5,978 bases of DNA from Bacteroidota bacterium (lineage in GTDB: Bacteria > Bacteroidota > Ignavibacteria > UBA10030 > UBA6906), in assembly GCA_003541875.1 (NCBI GenBank), contig DPLS01000354.1, forward strand, positions 1-5,978. Direction: 5' to 3'. This document shows, piece after piece, positions 1 through 4,049 of the stretch. The translations under genes were made by a program, and so were the position numbers. The notes under the pieces are model-generated. The model worked only from the letters and a program-made list of their open reading frames with translations. It had not been told where the DNA came from and searched no databases. Numbering within the stretch: the first letter of the stretch is position 1; every line of letters begins with the position of its first letter.

Positions 1-518
1 CGCTCATGAACAAGGGGCTCGAAGTGATCGAAGCGTTCTGGCTATTCGGCCTTCCCCCAGAGAAGATCGAGGTTGTGATCCATCCCCAGTCAATTATTCA
101 CTCCATGGTCGAGTTCGCTGATGGGTCCATCAAGGCGCAACTTGGCATACCGGACATGAAGCTGCCTATCCAATATGCGCTCATGTACCCTGAAAGGCCA
201 GCGGCGGCACATCGGCGGCTCGATTTCGAAACCCTTCGCCAGATGACGTTCCAGAAACCGGATACCGGGAAGTTCCGGTGCCTTGCTCTTGCGTTTCGTG
301 CCCTCGATGCCGGTGGAACGATGCCAGCTGTTTTGAATGCAGCAAACGAGATTGCTGTCCAGTTGTTTCTTGAGCGACGCATTTCCTTCGATACCATTCC
401 TACAATGATTGAAGAAGCAATGGCAGCACATACCACCATTCACAACATGTCGCTACTCGATATTGTGGCCGTCAACAAGGAAACTCGCGAATTCTGTCTA
501 CAGGTTGCAGCAGCATAG
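1..518 (+). CDS. dxr: 1-deoxy-D-xylulose 5-phosphate reductoisomerase, C-terminal part (5' end outside window)
   Basis: Dxr (IspC) converts 1-deoxy-D-xylulose 5-phosphate to 2-C-methyl-D-erythritol 4-phosphate with NADPH and a divalent metal, the first committed step of the cytoplasmic MEP isoprenoid pathway. The reading frame is open from base 3, and the ATG at base 6 is internal: MNKGLE is the conserved active-site segment holding the equivalents of E. coli N227, K228 and metal ligand E231. HPQSIIHSM follows, with the histidine matching E. coli H257, then AQLGIPDM, LDFETL and the helical-domain motif NAANEI. About 171 codons are visible, while the family is usually near 380-400 residues, so the NADPH-binding domain and the rest of the catalytic domain lie upstream. 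The frame ends at TAG 516-518. The visible part is intact, and rseP starts 18 bp later. Identification is firm because several separate family motifs occur in the right order. Confidence 0.96.
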   Translation, partial: LMNKGLEVIEAFWLFGLPPEKIEVVIHPQSIIHSMVEFADGSIKAQLGIPDMKLPIQYALMYPERPAAAHRRLDFETLRQMTFQKPDTGKFRCLALAFRALDAGGTMPAVLNAANEIAVQLFLERRISFDTIPTMIEEAMAAHTTIHNMSLLDIVAVNKETREFCLQVAAA

Positions 519-536
519 AAGAAGAGGAAGCGATAC

Positions 537-1901
537 ATGCAGATACTCGACACGCTGTTTTACTTTGTTATCACGCTCGGCATACTTGTGTTTGTGCATG
601 AGCTGGGACATTTTCTCGCCGCGAAACTCTGCGGCATGCGCGCCGATGTGTTTGCGCTCGGCATGGGCAACCGGCTCTTCGGGTACAACAGGGTGAATGG
701 CTTCTCGCTTTGGAAGCTGGATGAATCGGTGGATCTGGGCAACCATACCGACTACCGTGTCGCCGCCTTCCCGATCGGCGGCTATGTGAAGATTGCCGGA
801 ATGATTGATGAAAGCTTCGATACAGACTTCACGGGCAAGTCGCCAGAGCCGTGGGAATTCCGGGCAAAACCCATGTGGCAGCGCATGACTGTCATCTCAG
901 CGGGCGTCATCATGAACATTCTGCTCGCGATCCTGATCTTCTGGGGGATTAATTATACACAGGGTCGCAGCATTCGCAATACAACGGAGATCGGGTACGT
1001 TCTTGAAAGAAGTCCGGCGGCAACAGCCGGGTTGATGGTGGGCGATAGGATCCTCTCAATAAATGGAGAGTCTATTGGCCACTGGGATCTTATCCTGGAC
1101 AAAGCGTATATCGAGAACAGTGGGCAGGACCTCAAAATCACCGTCCTGCGAGATGGCAAAGAAGCAGCACTATTTCTTCCGCGTTCTTCAATACCCGAAC
1201 CCACCGCCATCTCATTTGGGATCATCCCCGCAATGACCGACGTGGTCATTAACACGGTTGAACACGGGATGCCAGCCGACAAACTCGGTCTCCAACCCAA
1301 CGATGTGCTTGTCACTCTGAGTGACCGGCCGATCAAGTTCAACCAGATGGTGGTTGATCTGGTAAAAGCTCATGCAAGAAAGGAACTGAAGATTGAATGG
1401 AGGCGCGGAACCGACATCATGAGCGGGATGGTGCATCCCACTGACGATGGTCGCATTGGTGTTGGACTGGAGATGCGATACAATGGTCCTATCACGAGGT
1501 TGGACTACTCGCTATTCGGAGCACTCCCGCAGGGACTGCAAGACATTGTGAACGTCACCAAACTATCTGTTCAGCAGATATGGCAAATGATCACCGGTAA
1601 GATCGCTTTCACCAAGAACATTGGCGGACCGATCAAGATTGCCCAGATTGCGACACAGACTGCCGAGCGTGGTGTTGTTACGTATTTTGGATTTGTCGGA
1701 CTCCTTAGCATTAGCCTCGCCATACTCAACATTCTGCCTTTCCCTGCACTCGACGGGGGGCATCTTCTCTTCCTGGTCTATGAGGCAATCTTTAGGAGAG
1801 AGATCCCTGTGAAGATCAAGCTTGTGCTGCAGCGTGCAGGCGTTGCATTGCTCCTCGTTTTCATGGCTTTTGTCCTCATCAACGATATCATTAACTTCTG
1901 A
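537..1901 (+). CDS. rseP: RseP-type site-2 intramembrane zinc metalloprotease with two PDZ domains
   Basis: A 454-residue inner-membrane protease of the RseP/S2P (M50B) family, about the length of E. coli RseP (450). Family members cleave anti-sigma factors and remnant signal peptides within the membrane. The zinc motif HELGH lies at residues 21-25 in the first membrane segment, and the third zinc ligand is expected at D406 in NILPFPALDGGH (398-409). Other membrane segments are near 118-140, 380-400 and 432-450. PIGGYVK at 79-85 marks the membrane-associated beta region. Two PDZ domains are seen, about 150-210 (SPAATAGLMVGDRI) and 232-300 (MPADKLGLQPNDVL). GMIDES (88-93) and PEPWEFR (103-109) are typical of the Bacteroidota/Chlorobi branch. 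Compared with E. coli RseP there are about 14 extra residues around 52-70. The start is supported by AAGAGG at 522-527, 9 nt before ATG. The 18-bp gap from dxr implies one operon. The natural substrate cannot be told from the window. Confidence 0.96.
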   Translation: MQILDTLFYFVITLGILVFVHELGHFLAAKLCGMRADVFALGMGNRLFGYNRVNGFSLWKLDESVDLGNHTDYRVAAFPIGGYVKIAGMIDESFDTDFTGKSPEPWEFRAKPMWQRMTVISAGVIMNILLAILIFWGINYTQGRSIRNTTEIGYVLERSPAATAGLMVGDRILSINGESIGHWDLILDKAYIENSGQDLKITVLRDGKEAALFLPRSSIPEPTAISFGIIPAMTDVVINTVEHGMPADKLGLQPNDVLVTLSDRPIKFNQMVVDLVKAHARKELKIEWRRGTDIMSGMVHPTDDGRIGVGLEMRYNGPITRLDYSLFGALPQGLQDIVNVTKLSVQQIWQMITGKIAFTKNIGGPIKIAQIATQTAERGVVTYFGFVGLLSISLAILNILPFPALDGGHLLFLVYEAIFRREIPVKIKLVLQRAGVALLLVFMAFVLINDIINF

Positions 1902-1974
1902 CCTCTGGGCGTGTCGTTTTTTCCCTCGCTCCGGTCCCAGGATGTGACGTCGGTCTCTCCGGGCACCCTTCTGT

Positions 1975-2003
1975 TTGCAATCGTGAGCACAATTCCTTAT
2001 ACT
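1975..2003 (+). promoter_or_regulatory. Sigma70-type promoter candidate for the exported-protein operon
   Basis: TTGCAA (1975-1980) and TATACT (1998-2003) are separated by exactly 17 bp. They match the sigma70 consensus at 4/6 and 5/6 positions. The site also partly fits the Bacteroidota-type -7 element TAnnTTTG (TACTTT at 2000-2005). Transcription would start near 2010, giving a leader of about 53 nt before the ATG at 2063. This separates the exported-protein genes from the dxr-rseP transcript, although read-through cannot be excluded because no rseP terminator is evident. Confidence 0.6.
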
Positions 2004-2012
2004 TTCCCCACG

Positions 2013-2035
2013 CTGATGGGTGTTGGGCCCGTCAG
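2013..2035 (+). promoter_or_regulatory. Leader hairpin (8-bp stem, 7-nt loop)
   Basis: CTGATGGG (2013-2020) can pair with CCCGTCAG (2028-2035), with one G-U pair, around the loop TGTTGGG. It would sit at the extreme 5' end of the transcript from the predicted promoter and ends 15 nt before the SD site, so it does not cover the ribosome site. No T run follows, so it is not an intrinsic terminator. A plausible role is protecting the mRNA 5' end, but that is inference from position, and a chance palindrome is possible. Confidence 0.4.
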
Positions 2036-2062
2036 AATGAACACTCTAAAGAGGGGGAATGT

Positions 2063-3139
2063 ATGCGAACAGGATTCCGTTTCATTGCGCTTCAAGCGTT
2101 TGCGTTGTTTTGCCTATCGTTCTGTTCCTTTCGCGCTGTCGGTCAATCCCCCGTCGTACTCTCTCATATCGTTGCCTCCGTAAACCAACTTTCCATTGGC
2201 GATATTAACTTCAGGAATTCCACCACTCCGAAGTGGCTGTTTACAATCAACATTCAGGTTGTAGGGGGGGGGAGCCTTGAGGTAGAGATGGAGGTATTCG
2301 TGAACTTCACGCTGCCCGGTTACGAAAGCCCTCCGGAAGCTCTGAGAATTGCGACAGAGCCTTTCACCGTGAATGGAATGAGATCCGTATCGAACCTTGA
2401 TTTTGACAGGACAATACCACTCAAGCCGGGAAGCCAGGGGTACTCTCTCGATCCCGAAGCCAGGAGACGGCTGGAAGAAGTTGCTCTGCCAACTGGGCAA
2501 ATTCCGGCTGGCACATACAGCTTCCGTGTTGTAGTTACCCCCGTTGGCGGCACACTTCACGAACCGGGCGAAACGGGCTTTGAGCTTGGCTTGTCCAATC
2601 CAACGATCGTCCAGTTGTTGTCTCCTGCTGATGGTGACCAGTTTGCCAGTCGTTTTCCTCTTTTCCAGTGGTTGTATGATGGCCCCTCTTCTCGAATTTC
2701 AGTTTTTGAGAAGTTCCCGGGTCAGGCTTCCCTTGAAGAGGCAGCATCGGGAGTTCCACACTACTCGGCAACGTCAGGAACGAATTCGCTTCAGTATCCT
2801 TCTTCCGACACACGGATCCTCGAGCCAGGAAAGACCTACGTATGGTTTGTCGAGGGACTCATTGGTTCGGCGGGAGGAACAACCGTTGTTCGCAAGAGCG
2901 ATTTGAGATCGTTTGCCGTTGCATCCGTTGGCGCACAATCACTCTCCTCTATTCTTGACGAGCTTGCCCGAATTCTACCTCAGTATCAAGGGCTTTTTGA
3001 TGACCTTAAGGCACAGGGTTTCACAAACTCCGCGACTCTGCGCCTGAATGGCAGCGTGATTACTCTCTCGGATCTTCAGCGGGTGCTGAATACGTTTCGT
3101 CGAAATCCAGACGCTGTAACATCTGTAGAACTAGAGTAG
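2063..3139 (+). CDS. Secreted protein of unknown function with Ig/Fn3-like module and conserved-looking C-terminal helical domain
   Basis: A 358-residue protein I cannot name. Residues 1-27 look like a Sec signal peptide: basic start MRTGFR, hydrophobic core, likely cleavage near AVG-Q. Residues about 35-180 are beta-rich and end in ELGLSNP, a long pre-module unlike any family I recognise. Residues about 186-286 resemble an Ig/Fn3-type module seen in exported proteins of Ignavibacteria-like bacteria: LLSPADGDQF, then FPLFQW, a YPSS strand, LEPGKTYVWFVEG and LRSFAV. Residues about 293-358 are predicted helical, with LRLNGSVITLSDLQRVL, and close the protein. ATG 2063 is chosen because GAGGGGG (2051-2057) lies 5 nt before it; the overlapping ATG at 2059 is out of frame. 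A G9 run at codons 67-70 is a possible slippage site. The FecR-domain gene follows after 16 bp, so the two are probably co-transcribed. The product is probably periplasmic or outer surface; its function is unknown. Confidence 0.85.
   Translation: MRTGFRFIALQAFALFCLSFCSFRAVGQSPVVLSHIVASVNQLSIGDINFRNSTTPKWLFTINIQVVGGGSLEVEMEVFVNFTLPGYESPPEALRIATEPFTVNGMRSVSNLDFDRTIPLKPGSQGYSLDPEARRRLEEVALPTGQIPAGTYSFRVVVTPVGGTLHEPGETGFELGLSNPTIVQLLSPADGDQFASRFPLFQWLYDGPSSRISVFEKFPGQASLEEAASGVPHYSATSGTNSLQYPSSDTRILEPGKTYVWFVEGLIGSAGGTTVVRKSDLRSFAVASVGAQSLSSILDELARILPQYQGLFDDLKAQGFTNSATLRLNGSVITLSDLQRVLNTFRRNPDAVTSVELE
2264..2272 (+). repeat. Homopolymer tract of nine G inside the secreted-protein gene
   Basis: The run follows GTA and encodes Gly68-Gly69-Gly70. 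In the present state the frame is open. One extra G would give GAG CCT TGA, stopping at 2278-2280. Loss of one G would give GCC TTG AGG TAG, stopping at 2283-2285. Either slip would truncate the protein to about 70-75 residues. Such tracts are classic slipped-strand sites, but a tract of this length can also be neutral. Confidence 0.9.
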
Positions 3140-3155
3140 ACAAAGGGGGATTTGC

Positions 3156-3863
3156 ATGAACGCAATATTGAGGCTTTGTATTCCCCCCATTCTGACAGGA
3201 TTCATTCTGCTCGGAAGGGGCGCAGCAGCTCCTCCACCTTCTGCAGGTTCTGTTGCCCTGATCAGTAAGGTCGTGCTTGATGTGACCTGCAAAGAGGCGG
3301 GAAGCGATTGGCAAAACGCAAAGAGAGGCCAGACTCTTGCATCGGGCGATAAGGTGAAAACCGGATCGAAATCCGTTGCAATCATCAAGTTCAAAGACAA
3401 CAGTCTCGTCCGAGTGCGAGAACTTACAGAATTAACAGTGACAGGAGCAATGAATGGCTCCGCGTTTTCGAAGGCGGTGGAAATGAAGAGCGGTGTCGTG
3501 GGATTCAACATCAAGAAACAGCAGGCCGGAGAGGAATTCCGGTTCAGCTCTCCAACTTCGGTGGCATCGATTCGGGGAACCGGAGGGTCGTTCTGTTCCT
3601 CAACGGTTGCCGATACACTAATAGTAACGGCGGGCCTCGTTGAATTCACCAATAACTCCTCAGACCAGAAGGTGGATGTGCCCGCGGGCTACACTGGTAT
3701 TTCAAAACCCGATGGCACCATTGCTGTGCGTCCTTCAACGCCAGAGGAACAAGCCGCTGCAGAACAGGCTGCCCGCGTAAGTGAAGAGGACAATAGGCTC
3801 GAGTTTGACTTGCGAGACAACAGAGGCAACTCGAAACGGCTTAAGATCGACTATAAGGAATAG
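3156..3863 (+). CDS. Exported FecR-domain protein
   Basis: A 235-residue protein with an N-terminal signal sequence or membrane anchor (residues 1-25, core PPILTGFILLG). The AAAPPP stretch puts proline close to the obvious cleavage site, so cleavage is uncertain. The FecR-like domain spans about 35-180: LASGDKVKTGSKSVAIIKFK (61-80), an LVRVRELTEL strand, GVVGFNI (113-119), and the hallmark VASIRGTGG (136-144) near V-x-x-R-G-T. The best-known FecR is a sigma regulator with a cytoplasmic N-terminus. Here there is no anti-sigma region, so a stand-alone periplasmic or surface role is more likely. Cys45 and Cys147 are the only cysteines beyond the signal region and could form a disulfide. After an acidic, Ala/Gln-rich stretch (about 195-215) the protein ends in a short charged tail. 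The start is supported by AAAGGGGG (3142-3149), 6 nt before ATG. It lies 16 bp after the secreted-protein gene and upstream of a probable outer-membrane protein. Confidence 0.88.
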   Translation: MNAILRLCIPPILTGFILLGRGAAAPPPSAGSVALISKVVLDVTCKEAGSDWQNAKRGQTLASGDKVKTGSKSVAIIKFKDNSLVRVRELTELTVTGAMNGSAFSKAVEMKSGVVGFNIKKQQAGEEFRFSSPTSVASIRGTGGSFCSSTVADTLIVTAGLVEFTNNSSDQKVDVPAGYTGISKPDGTIAVRPSTPEEQAAAEQAARVSEEDNRLEFDLRDNRGNSKRLKIDYKE

Positions 3864-3943
3864 TTAAAGATCCTCTGGCACGAGGGAAGCTCTACTGAAT
3901 GCACACCTTCTTCTTGTTGCCAGGGTGATGTGGTTGGTGTGTG

Positions 3944-3982
3944 AGGGCCCCGTGGGAATTGCACCTATGGGCCTTCTCTTTA
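3944..3982 (+). terminator. Weak terminator-like hairpin after the FecR-domain gene
   Basis: AGGGCCC (3944-3950) can pair with GGGCCTT (3969-3975), including one G-U pair. An inner GTG/CAC (3952-3954 with 3962-3964) closes a 7-nt loop, with an asymmetric internal loop between. The pyrimidine-rich CTCTTTA follows, which is not a clean T run. It lies about 80 nt after the stop codon, where an operon end would be expected, and overlaps the proposed -35 element of the next gene. Low confidence. Confidence 0.3.
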
Positions 3983-3986
3983 TAGA
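3959..3986 (+). promoter_or_regulatory. Promoter candidate for the barrel-protein gene
   Basis: TTGCAC (3959-3964) and TATAGA (3981-3986) are 16 bp apart, matching the sigma70 consensus at 3/6 and 4/6. Transcription would start near 3993, just past the possible alternative ATG at 3990, so this promoter would favour the start at 4050 and give a leader of about 57 nt that contains the 4019-4045 hairpin. It overlaps the weak terminator stem, so the two readings partly compete. Confidence 0.4.
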
Positions 3987-4018
3987 CGCATGTTGAAGAC
4001 ATACTCCCCATACAAAGA

Positions 4019-4045
4019 TTCCCTCTCTGGAAAAGAGAGAGGGAA
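4019..4045 (+). promoter_or_regulatory. Perfect 10-bp inverted repeat covering the SD site of the barrel-protein gene
   Basis: TTCCCTCTCT (4019-4028) is the exact reverse complement of AGAGAGGGAA (4036-4045), with a 7-nt loop GGAAAAG. The right arm contains the only SD-like sequence (GAGAGGG, 4037-4043), 6 nt before ATG 4050. If it folds, the hairpin would hide the ribosome site and limit initiation. No T run follows, so it is not an intrinsic terminator in this direction. If translation instead starts at 3990, the repeat lies inside codons 11-19. Confidence 0.6.
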
Positions 4046-4049
4046 CAGG

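Larger units (their letters stand above)
1902..2062 (+). other. Intergenic region between rseP and the exported-protein operon
   Basis: This 161-bp gap holds no gene I can support. The reading frame open from 1911 is overrun by the gene starting at 2063, has no SD site and gives an unstructured, low-quality protein. The gap does contain a promoter candidate (1975-2003), a leader hairpin (2013-2035) and an SD site (2051-2057). A T6 run at 1917-1922 shortly after the rseP stop codon has no convincing stem before it, so no rseP terminator is called. Confidence 0.7.
3864..4049 (+). other. Intergenic region before the barrel-protein gene
   Basis: No gene is supported in this 186-bp gap. It contains a weak terminator-like stem (3944-3975), a promoter candidate (3959-3986) and a perfect inverted repeat (4019-4045) next to the start codon at 4050. 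The first part, 3864-3943, is plain sequence rich in GT repeats, with nothing I can name. Confidence 0.7.

Noticed and set aside
1902..1922. Possible rseP terminator ending in a T6 run (1917-1922)
   Set aside because: Only a 5-bp pairing (AACGA with TCGTT) with a long loop can be drawn before the T run, which is too weak.
2059..2061. Alternative ATG just before the chosen start of the secreted-protein gene
   Set aside because: It is out of frame with the long reading frame and sits only 1 nt from the SD run.
1911..2183. A 90-codon open frame starting in the rseP downstream gap
   Set aside because: No SD site, overlaps the promoter, the leader and the first 120 bases of the better-supported gene at 2063, and the protein looks like random translation.
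3156..3179. Lipoprotein signal in the FecR-domain protein (Cys8)
   Set aside because: The cysteine lies before the hydrophobic core and LRLC at residues 5-8 is too close to the N-terminus for a lipobox.
2015..3953. Similarity between the GATGGGTGTTGGGCCCGT area at 2015 and the GATGTGG...GGGCCCCGT area at 3927
   Set aside because: Only short scattered matches (GATG, GGTGT, GGGCCC, CGT) with different spacing; not a repeat I can support.
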